A stretch of DNA of 64,000 nt, taken from the NCBI RefSeq assembly GCF_963576675.1, contig NC_088919.1, positions 51,482,501 to 51,546,500 of the forward strand, in the 5' to 3' direction. The DNA comes from Euphorbia lathyris. Its lineage: Eukaryota > Streptophyta > Magnoliopsida > Malpighiales > Euphorbiaceae. The notes beneath the pieces were generated by a model. That model did no database searches, was not told the DNA's origin, and saw only the letters and a list, made by a program, of their open reading frames with translations. Below are positions 21,542 to 33,489 of this stretch, piece by piece. The position numbers and the translations under genes were made by a program. Position 1 is the first letter of the stretch; each line of letters opens with the position of its first letter.

Positions 21542-22969
21542 GTGTTGGAGTTTAGTGTCCTAAAGACAATTGTTTTAGGATACTAATATTAATGAATAAA
21601 TTGTTTATTTGATCATTTGTTTAATCAGATATATATCATTAAAATGTAACTATATAAAAAGGCACAAACCTTTCATAAAGAAAGTAACCCTGAGTTTATT
21701 TAAGTAGTTATAAAGTGTTAATACAAGCATGAACTGAGACTGTACTTTATAATAGACCAATAGACTTAAAGTTAACCCAAGTCAAGTAATCTGTTATAGG
21801 GGTTGGCATATTACTGTTGAGACTTGCATGTAACAGTGTTTTCTATCGAGACAGAAAGCTGATCTCACAAGCTTTAGATATTCAGATATCTAGACAGTTA
21901 CATGGATCCGGTGAAGGAGTTCATTAGGATTGGGACCCGACTTGAGATAACAGAATGAATTGATTTATCTAATGTGTCAACTGTTCATCTCATTGGTATT
22001 AGTAGGTATAACTAATCCTCAGACTCAAACATTTGTTAATTAGTGATTCTAGATTATGGAGTCTGATACTTTGATTCTGTGCGAGCACGATCCAACAGGT
22101 GAGAGCTTGGGGTGTGTGAGAGCAGGGTTGGGTGTCACACAAAGTAATTGCAGAATAGTTAATGTCAGATTGAGCATTCGTCACTCCCGATAAGTGGGAG
22201 ATATATCCAAATGGCCGCTTGTGGTGAATTGACTGAAATCCTTGCAAGGTGATAGAGTTAAGAGTACAAATGAACATTTCACTTAACTTATCTTTTCGGA
22301 GTGAATTCAACCTGTACAAGTAAAACCAGACTCTTTGTTATATGTAACCTTGACACGTTCCATGGTTATAAGGAATTGACCGACATGATATAGTTGATGA
22401 AGGATCGTATTATATTGTACCTAATGCAGAAAGGTTAAAGTCAGTTATCAACCTGACTTCTTAATTGCTGTGGGGGAATATCATAGGTTCTGCTAGTAAC
22501 AGCTCGCGACGGTATTCCGTTATATATATGTTGGAATTAATCATGATGAATAATTTCAAAGGATATATACGTCTAGTGGCAATAAAGAACCTAATGGGTC
22601 GCATATGGGACTTGGAATCGGAGGACGAAAATGTAATTAGTGAGACATGTATATATGGGCCGAAATTTGTATATTAATTAGGGGATAAATTAATTTGATT
22701 AATAATTATAATTTGATTATGGTTATGAATTAAATTAAAGGATTATCTGATAATATTAATTAGAACTTTTTATGTGATTGAAACTCTAATTAATTATCCC
22801 TAACATTAATTAATTATTAATTTGATTAATAATAATTATCTAGATATAATTAGTTATTATTTAGATAATAGTAAAGTGATTATTTAATTATCTAATTAGG
22901 AATCCTATTCGGAATAAGATCCTAATTAATTAATTACCTAACACAACTAGGACTAGGGTTTTGAGAAGT

Positions 22970-22979
22970 CTATAAATAG
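22970..22979 (+). promoter_or_regulatory. TATA box in the LTR-like sequence
   Basis: CTATAAATAG, about 1.4 kb after the LTR start and followed by C-rich sequence, fits a U3 promoter. Confidence 0.5.
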
Positions 22980-23146
22980 ACTCCCTAGCCTAGGAAATTC
23001 GGCCAACACAAAAAAAGAATAAGAGGAGGAATCGCTCCGTCGTCGTCTCGGCTAATTTACTTTATTTCTTACTCCCTCTTTGATCTCGTATCGATTTCTG
23101 TGTTGAACAAAAACGTTCCTTGCTCACGGATTGATAATAAGAAGTT

Positions 23147-23151
23147 GTGGG
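23147..23151. repeat. target-site duplication GTGGG, left copy
   Basis: GTGGG abuts the LTR end here and is repeated exactly at 34898-34902, so the whole 23152-34897 element arrived in one insertion. Confidence 0.9.
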
Positions 23152-24563
23152 TGTTGGTCCCTGGTAATTAGTTCCAAGGGGGGGGGGGGGTTAGGAACTA
23201 TTATAACTTTTTCGTGTTTTAATTAAGCTGACTGGAAGTTATTTTGAGAGTTTATTAACTCAGCTTATGGTCAGCTTGGTGAGATATGTTTGAAGACAGC
23301 TTTAGTCAGATGTTGACTAAAGTTGTTTTCTTGTGAGTTGAGAATTGACACTCTTGGAGGTCAGCTTCTAACTCAGCACCACTTACTTACTCAAGATCAG
23401 CTTAGACAATTTATATGCTGAGTAAATAAAGTAAACAACACATGCAATTATAAGAGAGAGTTTAGAGATTACTCAGTATCACTTATCCTGGTTCGGCCTC
23501 TCTGCCTACGTCCAGTCCCCAGAGTCCTCCGGGATTTTTGAATCCAATACTGAGCTCTTTAAAGGTAGAGCACAAACCGATTACAAGGCAGTTGAATATG
23601 CAAGAGTACCTTCCTCTATTTGTCTACTCAACTCCTACTAAGTGCTACAACCCAGCACCTAGATTTCTCTACCACTGAAATGCTTACAACCAAGCACTCA
23701 GCTTTACACTCTCAATATTCCTATTGATCACAGACTTGTTCTTTTTGAACTAAAGAACACTTTAGATGATTACAAATCAATCTAGCATTTACACATAGAA
23801 TAGAAAAGTCGGTGTAAGATTCTTTTTGTATTTGAGTGCTTTTGAAACTTTCTCTCTTGTATTTTTCTTTCGATGCTTCGGTGTTTATCCAAGTTTTTCG
23901 ATTATCCTTTTATAGAAGAAAATCTGTAGATTTGATCGTTTTGAAATGTCCTAACCGTTAACATCAAAACGGCTCTTTTGGGAAACAATTTCTGGAAAGC
24001 TTCAGACTGCACCTCCATTCCATTTCTCTATTTTCTTCAGGCGTCAGGTTTGTCTTCTAGCGTCTGGTTTGTCTGTTTGTGCCAGTTGTCTGTTTCTAAT
24101 AATCCAACGTCCCATGACTCTTGGAATTAGTCTTTTAGGTGTCTTCGAGGTTTCAATTATTGGTGCAGAAGATTGGCAGACTTTGTCTTTTAGTGAACGG
24201 ATCCTTCATGCTATCCTGACTGTTACTCAGCTTCGTTTGTTCTTTTCGAATGTTCAACATTCATGCTGAGTTCCTTCAAGGTCAGCTCCGTTCTGTTTAA
24301 CCGCTCCTAAAGAAGTCTTCAACTTTAGTCAGCTCGTTTTGCTTCTGAATTTTAACTCCACTCAGCTTCTATTCTGTCATGCTGAGTTCCGTTCTACTCA
24401 GCTTCGTTTATGCTGACTTTTGTCCTGTCTTTACTTTATATATTTTTGCACTCAATATTTAACAAACATATTAGTACAATTAAATCAAAGCATCTAAATT
24501 TAATTGCCTCTTAATCATGGATGATTTGGTCAAATCAAAATCTTGTGGAAAGGTGTTTCAACA
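23152..24563 (-). repeat. 3' LTR of the Sirevirus element
   Basis: In plus-strand reading it runs from TGTTGGTCCC to TTTCAACA. Near its outer end (U5 on the element strand) a G13 run at 23178-23190 is bracketed by the inverted pair TAGTTCC/GGAACTA. The sequence is unusually rich in CTCAGC/GTCAGC motifs. Confidence 0.92.
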
Positions 24564-24581
24564 AACTCCCCCATTTTGATG
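24564..24581 (-). promoter_or_regulatory. polypurine tract of the Sirevirus element
   Basis: On the minus strand AAAATGGGGGAG immediately precedes the 3' LTR, the expected plus-strand priming site and similar to other Sirevirus polypurine tracts. Confidence 0.8.
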
Positions 24582-24959
24582 TTGGCAAAATACATAATTA
24601 CGGAACTCAGTTATAAGTTGCCCCATGATTGATATTTTTGATATGACTCCCCCGTAAGGGTTGCATACATTTTGTCTTAATTTTATTCTAAACCTTCCAA
24701 GATCTAATTTGATTAGACTTAAGACATTTGTGTGTACTGACTCAGTTTTGGAAGGATGTTGTCTCTCAGTTTTTAGTGTTAATGTGTTTAACCTTTTTGA
24801 TTCGTTTGTTCAAACTTGATTAGTCAGATCAGGAAGAAAACTGATACTTGTGATATTAGATTAAACCATAACAACAAAAAACATATTAACCTAAACAGTA
24901 GACAACAAAAACAGGAAACAGGATATGATGCTAAGTCTCTAGACACAGACTAGCTAGTT

Positions 24960-27892
24960 TTACTTCTTCTTTCTTTGAGCTGAGGGATCAACATAAGCAA
25001 TGCCTTTTCCGTTGCTTCCAGACGCAGTACCTGCAGGCTGAGGCTGAGTTCCTCCTTTACTTGTCTCCCCCGTTTTGCCATCATCGGGTTTGTAGAGGAA
25101 AGTTTCATTCCGTGCGGCGGAGGAGAGATACTGAGAGTAGCGCTGGAGCCTTTTGGTGCTTTCACCCAAGCCATCAATGACTGGCACACTATCGTCTTGG
25201 ATATGCCGAGGAACCCTAAGAGAGCTACTGATCATGCTGAGGAGGCATTCGTGAGATTTGCTCAGGCAGGTGAGGGAGCTGGTGATCTGACCAAAAGCTT
25301 GATGGAATAGTTTGAGCAGAGCAGAATCATAAAACATGCGCTGGCCATTGTTGATACGCATTGCCTTCATGATAGCTTGTGAAAAGCTCATGAGTTCAGT
25401 GTTGGAAATGGGATCAACATCCATTTGGGCTCGATCAATGTTGAGTAGTCTGACAGCCTCACTCAATTGGTTAATAGTACACTGAGAAGAGGAGGATACT
25501 AGATCACGTGTACTGGTCAGCTCAGTATGAAGTTGGGTGAAACATTTTTAAAGTTCGGCAGAGGTAGCAAACTTAGCATTGCCGGGAGGACTTAATTTGG
25601 TCAGCTCAGCATTCAACTTTGTAAAACAGTCTTGCAATTCAGCAGATGTAACAGACTCAGGATTGGCAGGTGCTCTAGAGGTGGTCAGTTCCGCTGCTAG
25701 CTTAACAAAGTAGCTTTGAAGCTCAGTGGAAGTGACATACCCTGGATTGACTTCTGACAGTTGGTGAATTTTGCCTTCAAGTGAATTCATATGGGTGGCC
25801 ATTGTAAGCACTAGTTCAGTCAGTTTTGCTATTTGCTCTTGATTAGGTTGCTGAGTTTGAACCGCAGTGATAACACTAACCAGATCTTTTAGTCCTAGAA
25901 GTTCATTCAGAAGCTGAGTAATACCTGTCAGGTGAGAGGACTCAGCTTGAGTAGATTGGTGACCATCAGCTTGAGTAGTATGGAAATCTTGAAGTAAGGA
26001 CTGAGCAGAAGCAATGACCCGTCGGCCAGACTCAGTAGCATTCAAGTATGCAAACTTAGCAGTATTGGACTCAGAGGCTGGTACAGAATTTGATGGTGGT
26101 GGAGGAGTTGGTTCTCTGCCAGATTGAGTACCTTGATTGGTACCTAGACTTTGGTTGATTGGATGAGCTGGATCATCAACATTTTGTGTTGGAGGTGGAA
26201 CTTGATTAGATAAGTTAATCTGCTCAGCTTGAAGTGGGGAAGTGGAGACAGGAAGTGTGCTACCTTGAGCATCTTGGATTGGATCTGTAGGGTTTTTGGC
26301 TTGTTCCTCATCCTGAGTAACAAAGGCTTGTTTTTCCACTGGATCTTCTGGTGGTGACTCAGTTTCATTTGAGAAGTACTGGAACTGGATTGTAGAGAGG
26401 TCAGTTTCAGGCTCATCAATGGGAAAGTCGTCCATGAGATCAATTTGCTTTTGTGCTTTCTTTTTGAGTCTTCACCGTGTCTCAGCTCTTGGCGGTGAAT
26501 GGTCAGTTCGAATACCTTCATTGGACTCAGTAGCAACTGTCTCCTCTTCTACAGGTTGCTCAAAAGGACCCTCAATGGCATTACTTTCTTTCTTTCTCTG
26601 CTCAGTATCATCCTGAGTTCTTCAACATTGGGACATTCTTCCTGCTCAATATTAACTTCTTGGTGTTCAACATGTTGCTCAGTCTCTTCCACAGCTTCCT
26701 TTTCTTGGTCAGTTCCATGACCTTCAGGTTGAGTAGAGGCTAGTGGGACAGATTCTACTATCTTTAAGGAGTTACCCTTTTTCTTTTTCTTTAAGGGGGT
26801 TTCTGGAGTTGCTTCGTTCTCATCCTCAGGCTCTTCTTGCCTCTTTCTTTTCTCAGCATGCTCCTTAGCCTTGTCAGCTTTAGCTTTCTCTCTTGATGAA
26901 AGCCTTACTTTCTTTGGGACAACATGAATGTCCTTGGAGCAGGTTTCTACAGCCTTCCTCTTCTTTCTTCTCTCAGGCTGAGCTGTCTCAGGTGACTCAG
27001 CATGAGCCTCAACATCTTCTGCAGGCTCACCTTAAGGCTCAATTTCTTGTTGCTCATCTTCTTCCTCTTCCTCAGCATCTCTAGCTCCTTCATATCCCTT
27101 CAAGGGTTGATTATACAATAGTCCATCCAGTAGGACTGCAGTAATTTCACTTCCCAATGTACTTATTTCATTCACCGTCTTTATTTGCTTGTCTTGTATA
27201 ATTTTTGTAATGAGAGAGCCCAAGCAGAGTTTCTTACCACTTCGTTGAAACGCTCCAACTAGGAAGACGGGAAGATTGAACGGAGTGCAGGTCAACATGT
27301 GCCAGATGAAGCACTGTTCGAAGTTTGATGCGGATGAAGCTGAGCTGAGTTTGGGGAAGATAAAGTTGGTCAGCATGAAGTGGACCATCTTTTGTTCTTT
27401 ACCCATACAGGTGCTGGGTATTTCACCCTTATGATCTTTGGGTTTACAGAACCCCTTTAGCTTCTCAGATGTGGCTTTTGGTATTTTCTCCTTTGTCGTT
27501 CTAAATTGAATTCCTTCGTCTGGTAACTCTAACAATGTGGCTAGATAGGCAGGGGTTATGACGATTTTCTGACCTTTAACAGTGGTCTCCAAATAGTCAG
27601 AGTCATCTGCATCAACACGTAGATTCGAGTAGAATTCCCCTACTAACCTGGGATATGTTGTTCCTGAAAGAGAGAAGAGACCTTTCCACTTGTTCTTCTC
27701 GATCCATTCACAGAAAGGTTTCTCAGACGAGACAAAATTTGGAGAAAACCATCGGCATTTTAAAACCTCCAGATTGTTGACCTTTGAGTGTACCTTGATC
27801 ATTGTCCTTTCTATTTCCGTCGAAGGACCAGCATGGTCTGTGGGTTTGTCTGTGGTTTGAGTTTTAGGAGTTTTGTTTTTGCCGGAAGCCAT
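24960..27892 (-). pseudogene. additional (env-position) ORF of the Sirevirus element, broken
   Basis: Long frame downstream of pol, where Sireviruses carry an extra or env-like gene. It starts MASGKNKTPK at 27892. Residues about 40-245 (FSPNFVSSEKPFCEWIEKNK, VITPAYLATLLELPDEGIQF) resemble the putative plant transposon protein domain found in such ORFs. A Lys- and Glu-rich middle follows, then a Gln/Ser-rich C-terminal part with repeated SAELQ..F.KL.AEL segments. Breaks are a TAA at 27032, a frameshift near 26620, a TGA just upstream of the 26435 segment and a TAA at 25548; it ends at about 24960. No transmembrane span is obvious. The function is unknown; it should not be called an envelope protein on this evidence. 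Confidence 0.65.
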
Positions 27893-28498
27893 TTTTGAAG
27901 GTTTTGAAGTTTTTAGAGAGAAGGAAGTTCGATTTTAGGAGATTACAGGCGTAATGAATGAAGAGTGGGGATTCTTCCACTTTTTATATAAATTTACTAC
28001 GGCCCTTAATCATTAACTAGCCGTTTTTACCTGGGGACGTTCAACCGACAAAAGTTCTGTCAATTATGACATCTTCGGCGCATGGGATTTGCCATTAATG
28101 TGCGTCTTCCCAAGGTGCCAGAGGTTACACGTGTAGGTTCACTTTAAGCGAGTGGGTTTTTACTAGGTTTAGCTAGAATTCGAAGCATCCACGATATTGA
28201 GTGCCTAACTTTTGTGAAGATAATTTCTCTATCTCTAATTAACTTAACATACGTTACTCACTCAGCATGTGTATTTACTCAGCATAGAGTGATTACTCAA
28301 TATGTTTATCTACTCAGCATAGGATGTTTACTCAGCTTTTGTACCTTCTTAATATCATTACTCAATATATGTGTCAATTCAGCATAGGGTGGCTTTTTCA
28401 TTTTCAAGCTTAGTAAGGAGTAGATATTTTACTTATCATGGCATTTGCACGATTATTCAAAGTTCCACTCATATGACAATTATTCAATACAGATTTAG
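27893..28498 (-). other. spacer between the RNase H end and the additional ORF
   Basis: Non-coding. It contains repeated ACTCAGCAT and ACTCAATAT motifs (for example 28257-28390) and lies just upstream of the additional ORF's start on the element strand, so it could hold a splice acceptor or subgenomic promoter. Nothing specific is identifiable. Confidence 0.4.
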
Positions 28499-28849
28499 TT
28501 AGAGTGGATTTGACATACCAATTGCTTCCCTTAGTGTGTTGAATTGTTCTTGTGCCAGAGGCTTTGTGAAGATATCTGCAAGCTGATCATTTGTTGGTAC
28601 GTAGGTCAGCTTGATCTCATCTTTTAGTACATGGTCTCTGATGAAGTGATGCCTTATGCTAACATGCTTCATCCTGCTGTGTTGTACTGGATTTTTAGAT
28701 AGATCAATGGCACTTTTGTTGTCGCATTTGATCTCTATTGTCTTTGTTTTGACTCCGTAATCCTCAAGCTGTTGCTTTATCCATAGGACTTGTGCAACAC
28801 AGCTCCCAGCAGCCACGTACTCAGCTTCAGTTGTAGACAGAGCTACGGA
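28499..28849 (-). pseudogene. Copia RNase H C-terminal part, separated by a stop
   Basis: In the same frame as pol but after a TAA at 28850-28852. The wording SSVALSTTEAEYVAAGSC, IEIKCDNKSAIDLSKNP, ADIFTKPL is the conserved RNase H end of Copia polyproteins. By family comparison the stop replaces a glutamine (CAA to TAA). Confidence 0.85.
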
Positions 28850-28852
28850 TGA

Positions 28853-31615
28853 TTACTTCTTGCTGAACCAAGATACTAGATAGCTTCCAAGGAAATGACA
28901 TCCTCCTGAAGTACTCTTTCGTTCTAGCTTATCTCGTCCATAGTCAGCATCAGTATATCCAATGAGTGTGAAGTCATTTGAGGTTGGATACCATAGACCT
29001 GCATCAACTGAGCTTTGCAAGTATCTAAATTTTTTTTTTACAGCAGTTAGATGAGATTCCCTGGGGTCAGCTTGATATCTATCACAATAGCATACTGAGT
29101 ATTGAATATCTGGTCTACTAGCCGTGAGATAGAGTAAGGAACCTATCATACCTCGATAGATTTTACTATCAACTGACTTACTCTTCTCATCCTTGAATAG
29201 GACAGTATCAGTACCCATGGGGGTTGATATTGGTTTGCAATCTACCATGCTGAATTTCTTTAACATTTCCTTAGTGTACTTAGACTGACTTATAAAGATG
29301 TCATTCTTTCCTTGCTTGATTTGAAGTCCAAGGAAGAAGTTGAGTTCACCCATCATGGACATTTCGAACTCAGTTTGCATCTGTTGGCTAAATTCTTTGC
29401 ACAAGGATTCGTCAGTAGCACCAAAAATTATATCATCAACATATATCTGCGCAAGTAGGGTATGTTTACCCTTTTTCTTAATAAACAAGGTTGTGTCAGC
29501 TTTTCCCCTGACATAGTTCCTGGTCAGCAGGAAGTTGGTCAACCTCTCATACCAAGCTCTTGGAGCTTGCTTTAGGCCGTACAGGGCCTTTTTGAGTTTA
29601 TAAACTTGGTTTGGAAATTTTGAATCTTCAAACCCAGGAGGTTGATTAACATATACCTCTTCGTTTATAAAGCCATTAAGAAACGCACTTTTTACATCCA
29701 TTTGGTATAGTTTAAAATTCATGTAACTAGCATAGGCACACAATATACGTATAGCTTCTAATCTAGCAACAGGAGCAAATGTTTCTCCATAGTCTATACC
29801 CTCTTGCTGACTATAGCCTTGGGCTACAAGTCGAGCTTTGTTTCTAATCACATTTCCATGCTCATCTAGCTTATTTCTAAAGACCCATTTGGTTCCTATG
29901 GGCTTTTGATTCATAGGTTTAGGTACTAAATCCCATACCTCATTTCTGGTGAATTGGTCAAGCTCTTCTTGCATAGCATTGATCCAATATTCATCTTGCT
30001 CAGCATCAGCAAAGTTCTTTGGCTCATGTATTGAGACGAATGCAACATTGCTGAGGTATTTTCTAAGTTGATCTCTGGTCATTAATTTGTTGTTGGCGGC
30101 ATCAAGAATAGCTTGTTCTGTATGTCCTCTTGGGATCTTTATTTCCTTGGGCAGTGTTGAGTCATTTGGAAGAGGTGTTTCTACAATCTCTACAGGAATA
30201 GATTGGTCAGCAAATGATATTTCAATTTCTTGCTTACCTTGAGTCAGCTCCTGTATAGATGACACAGAGGCTTCTGGTTGATCAGCGGAAGCTGAGCCTG
30301 GTTCATCTTCTTCTTCAGGCTGAGCTGACTTACCTGTAGGGTCAGTTTCATCGAACTCAACATGTACAGACTCTTCTACAACCTGAGTTCTTTTGTTAAA
30401 TACTCTATATGCTTTACTGTTTGTTGAGTACCCTAAAAAGATCGCCTCGCCAGCTTTAGCATCAAATTTAGCAAGGTTGTCTTTTGTATTGAGTATAAAG
30501 CATTTACACCCAAAGGCACGAAAGTATCCAATGTTGGGCTTTCGACCTTTCCAAAGTTCATATGGGGTTTTCTTAAGTATAGGTCTAACTAGAGCCATGT
30601 TCAGTATGTAACATGCCGTGTGAACAGCTTCACCCCAGAAGTACTTTGGAAGCCTATTTTCACTCAATATTGTCCTAGCTATTTCGACAATGGTTCTATT
30701 TTTCTTTTCAACGACCCCATTTTGTTGAGGTGTTCTAGGAGCAGAGAAGTTGTGGTCAATACCACTGGTTTCACAGAATTCATCAAACTGTTGATTTTTG
30801 AATTCTCCACCATTGTCGCTTCTAATGTGAGCTACTCTTAGGTCTTTATCATTTTCAAGCTTTTTGATCAATGTGGTAAACATCTCAAAGGTTTCATCCT
30901 TGCTACTCAGCAAGATGATCCAAGTGTACCGAGAGAAATCATCTACAATAACCAAGGAAAATTTCTTACCTCCCAAGCTGAGTGGCTGGATAGGTCCGAA
31001 AAGATCCAAGTGTAGTAATTCCAATGGTCTTTTAGTTGAGACAATATTTTTGCTATGAAATGACTTTTTAGTTTGTTTGCCTTGCTGGCACGCTTTACAC
31101 AGTTGATCTTTTTCAAACTTTAATTTGGGTAATCCCTCAACTAATTGCTTTCTAGCTAATTTGGCAAGAAGGTCCATGCTGACATGCCCAAGTCTTCTAT
31201 GCCATAGCCAGGAGTTGTCCTCTTTAGTCACTAAGCATATGTTTTTAGAAAACAGTTTTTCGAAGTTTAACATGTATACATTTTCTACACGAGGGGCAGT
31301 TAAAATTAACTCATTTGTATTTCCCTCGAGTATTTGACACTTAGTATCATCAAATACAACCTTTCTACCGCTCTTGCAAAGCTGAGCTACACTCAACAGA
31401 TTGTATTTGAGACCTTTAACTAAGGAGACAGACTCAATAGTTGGGTTACCTCCGATAGTACCTAAGCCGACTATCTTACCCTTCTTGTTGTCTCCAAAGC
31501 TTACACTTCCACCTCGTTTAAGCTCTAGTGTGATGAACTGAGTTTCATCACCTGTCATATGCCTTGAGCATGCGCTGTCTATATACCATAGTTTTGACTT
31601 CTCCACGCATGTCAA
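28853..31615 (-). CDS. Copia Pol: protease, integrase, reverse transcriptase, partial RNase H
   Basis: 920 codons are open. The protease active site is [10 protein letters not shown] at about residues 13-22 (Ala where many have Gly). The pre-integrase HRRLGH is near 139 with the zinc-binding CKACQQGK after it. The integrase DDE residues sit in LHLDLFGP (Asp ~204), SDNGGEF (Asp ~267) and [10 protein letters not shown] (Glu ~303). The reverse transcriptase has [10 protein letters not shown] (~639-648) and YVDD (~725-728). The RNase H begins at YTDADYGRD (~888) and is cut by TAA. The enzyme copies element RNA into DNA and integrates it. It is in the same frame as gag; a single TAG at 31634-31636 lies between them. 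The start shown is not a true ATG: translation would come from Gag-Pol readthrough or the ancestral fused frame. Confidence 0.9.
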   Translation of the reverse strand: MTCVEKSKLWYIDSACSRHMTGDETQFITLELKRGGSVSFGDNKKGKIVGLGTIGGNPTIESVSLVKGLKYNLLSVAQLCKSGRKVVFDDTKCQILEGNTNELILTAPRVENVYMLNFEKLFSKNICLVTKEDNSWLWHRRLGHVSMDLLAKLARKQLVEGLPKLKFEKDQLCKACQQGKQTKKSFHSKNIVSTKRPLELLHLDLFGPIQPLSLGGKKFSLVIVDDFSRYTWIILLSSKDETFEMFTTLIKKLENDKDLRVAHIRSDNGGEFKNQQFDEFCETSGIDHNFSAPRTPQQNGVVEKKNRTIVEIARTILSENRLPKYFWGEAVHTACYILNMALVRPILKKTPYELWKGRKPNIGYFRAFGCKCFILNTKDNLAKFDAKAGEAIFLGYSTNSKAYRVFNKRTQVVEESVHVEFDETDPTGKSAQPEEEDEPGSASADQPEASVSSIQELTQGKQEIEISFADQSIPVEIVETPLPNDSTLPKEIKIPRGHTEQAILDAANNKLMTRDQLRKYLSNVAFVSIHEPKNFADAEQDEYWINAMQEELDQFTRNEVWDLVPKPMNQKPIGTKWVFRNKLDEHGNVIRNKARLVAQGYSQQEGIDYGETFAPVARLEAIRILCAYASYMNFKLYQMDVKSAFLNGFINEEVYVNQPPGFEDSKFPNQVYKLKKALYGLKQAPRAWYERLTNFLLTRNYVRGKADTTLFIKKKGKHTLLAQIYVDDIIFGATDESLCKEFSQQMQTEFEMSMMGELNFFLGLQIKQGKNDIFISQSKYTKEMLKKFSMVDCKPISTPMGTDTVLFKDEKSKSVDSKIYRGMIGSLLYLTASRPDIQYSVCYCDRYQADPRESHLTAVKKKFRYLQSSVDAGLWYPTSNDFTLIGYTDADYGRDKLERKSTSGGCHFLGSYLVSWFSKK

Positions 31616-31633
31616 GCTGACCTGCAGTTTAAA

Positions 31634-33427
31634 CTATTCATTTTTAGGTACCCAATTTCTTTTGGGTCCTTTCTTGTTAGTATAAATAGGAGCAAAATCA
31701 TATTTTAACTTGTGACGGCATACTTTTATGGTATGACCTGGCTTACCACAGAAATCACAAAAAGGTACCCTTTGTGGGTTGAACTGAGTATGGTCAGCAT
31801 TATTGTGTTGGGCATGCCAACATACTTTTGTGGTGTGCCCTTTTCTTCCGCAGAAGTCACATTGGACAGACCGCTTGTTATGCCAACACATACCCTTCGT
31901 GTGTCCCCTTTTTCCACAACACTCACATTGAGTGAATTGCTTATGCTGACTAGTATTTGCGTACTCAGCATGGGGTTTATTTCTAGTTGAGCCCTTCCCT
32001 TGACTCTGTAACATTGTGATATCCTTTCTAAGTTTCTTTGACTCAGATTGAACCTCCGTGACAAACTTATGTAAGATTTGCATGTTGGTATGCAAGTCAG
32101 AGTTGTCCTGGAGAAGATATCGGAGGTCACTCAGCTTGACCTCTTCAATCTCATCACAGCGCCTGCTGAGTGCCTTAATCTTTTTGTTACACTTTTTGGT
32201 TAGTGTATACAAGTCACTCAGGGCATTTACCATTTCTTTTCTAAGTAAGAGTAAGGATGTTACCTCATTACTGTGATCCTCCTGGCCAGTTTCATCAGAA
32301 AGGTCAGCTTGCTCAGATTGGGATTGGTCAGCTCCATCATCCGCCATAAAGCATATGTTGGCTGTTTCATTTTGCTCAGCTTCAGATGATGTTGATTCGT
32401 CACTATCACTCCATGTGGCTACCATAGCCTTTTTGCTTCCCTTCTTCTCTTTCTTGAGATTGGGACATATTGACTTGATGTGCCGAGTTTGATGACACTC
32501 AAAACATGTGACAGACTTTGAGCTGTCCTTCTTATACTTGTCACTTGACTCAGCTTTATACTTATCATTTCTTCTAAATGACCTTTTGCTGTTTCTATCA
32601 TTTCTCCTGAACAGCTTTTTCATCTTTCCGGTGAACATGGCCAATTCCTCATCATCAGTTGACTCTGCTTCAATTGAGTCAGCTTTCATGACAAGTGACT
32701 TTTGTTTCTTGTCTTCTGATTTTTCTTTCTCTTTGGTTTCAAAGTTTTTCATAGAGATTTCATGGGTCAGCAGGGATCCGATCAACTCATCATATTTGTA
32801 GGTAGTCAAGTCTTGGGCTTCTTTTACAGCTGTTTTCTTTGCTTGCCAGCTCTTGGGCAGACTTCTCCGAATTTTCTTCACCTGTTCTTCTTCAGTGAAG
32901 TTCTTTCCAAGCCTTTTTAGCTCATTTATAATGTTTGTGAACCTTGCGTTCATTTCTGATATGTCTTCATTCTCCTTCATTTCAAACAGCTCGTAGAGTC
33001 TCATATGTTGATTGACTTTAGACTCCTTAACTTTGCTTGTGCCTTCATAGGTTACTTCAAGCTTTTTCCAAATCTCCTGTGCTGACTCGCAACCTGAAAT
33101 CTTATTGTATTCTGCAGCATCCAACGCACAATGAAGCATATTTATAGCCGAAGCATTATTTTGTAATTTTCTGAGGTCATCCTCTGTCCATTCAGCCTCA
33201 CTTTTAACAATTTTCTCATCGTTAACAGTTTTGTATGGCACATGTGGACCTTGAACAATTGCAAGCCATGCACTTATGTTTGTGGCTTGAATAAAATTTT
33301 TCATCCTATTCTTCCAGAATGTATAATTTGACCTAAAGAATAGGGGAGGTCTAGTGATTGATAGTCCCTCAGGGAGTATCTGTGTTGTTTGGTTTCCTGG
33401 AAGGAACCGAGTGCCATTCTCACCCAT
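31634..33427 (-). CDS. Copia Gag with four CCHC zinc knuckles
   Basis: 597 codons, intact. Residues about 28-230 form the UBN2-type Copia gag domain (FWKNRMKNFIQATNISAW, AQEIWKKLEVTYEG). A Lys-, Asp- and Ser-rich region follows, with one CCHC knuckle (CFECHQTRHIKSIC, near 315), a coiled-coil-like stretch (about 395-480) and then three more knuckles (CECCGKRGHTKGMC, CDFCGRKGHTTKVC, CDFCGKPGHTIKVC) within the last ~110 residues. It packages the element RNA in virus-like particles. The frame ends with TAG and would otherwise run directly into Pol. Confidence 0.9.
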   Translation of the reverse strand: MGENGTRFLPGNQTTQILPEGLSITRPPLFFRSNYTFWKNRMKNFIQATNISAWLAIVQGPHVPYKTVNDEKIVKSEAEWTEDDLRKLQNNASAINMLHCALDAAEYNKISGCESAQEIWKKLEVTYEGTSKVKESKVNQHMRLYELFEMKENEDISEMNARFTNIINELKRLGKNFTEEEQVKKIRRSLPKSWQAKKTAVKEAQDLTTYKYDELIGSLLTHEISMKNFETKEKEKSEDKKQKSLVMKADSIEAESTDDEELAMFTGKMKKLFRRNDRNSKRSFRRNDKYKAESSDKYKKDSSKSVTCFECHQTRHIKSICPNLKKEKKGSKKAMVATWSDSDESTSSEAEQNETANICFMADDGADQSQSEQADLSDETGQEDHSNEVTSLLLLRKEMVNALSDLYTLTKKCNKKIKALSRRCDEIEEVKLSDLRYLLQDNSDLHTNMQILHKFVTEVQSESKKLRKDITMLQSQGKGSTRNKPHAEYANTSQHKQFTQCECCGKRGHTKGMCWHNKRSVQCDFCGRKGHTTKVCWHAQHNNADHTQFNPQRVPFCDFCGKPGHTIKVCRHKLKYDFAPIYTNKKGPKRNWVPKNE

Positions 33428-33475
33428 TTTTCGGGATCAGCTCAAGATTGTTAAATCTTTGAGTAGTGAGCTTAA

Positions 33476-33487
33476 GCTCTGATACCA
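33476..33487 (-). promoter_or_regulatory. primer binding site, initiator tRNA-Met type
   Basis: Reverse complement reads TGGTATCAGAGC, two bases from the inner end of the 5' LTR at 33490. Confidence 0.92.
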
Positions 33488-33489
33488 CT

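Larger units (their letters stand above)
21543..23151 (+). repeat. LTR or solo LTR of another retroelement, disrupted
   Basis: Begins TGTTGGAGTTTAGTGTCC, a typical LTR start, within the LINE fragment. It has no coding capacity and contains a good promoter box CTATAAATAG (22970-22979) followed by a leader-like stretch. The downstream side is interrupted at 23152 by the Sirevirus element, and the original sequence resumes at 34903. I could not find its other end or a second copy. Confidence 0.5.

Noticed and set aside
22465..22677. 70-codon frame within the LTR-like sequence
   Set aside because: Short, no domain, inside an LTR upstream of its TATA box.
26419..27084. Plus-strand Ser/Leu-rich frames over the Sirevirus additional ORF
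   Set aside because: Reverse reading of the Gln/Glu/Ser-rich minus-strand frame.
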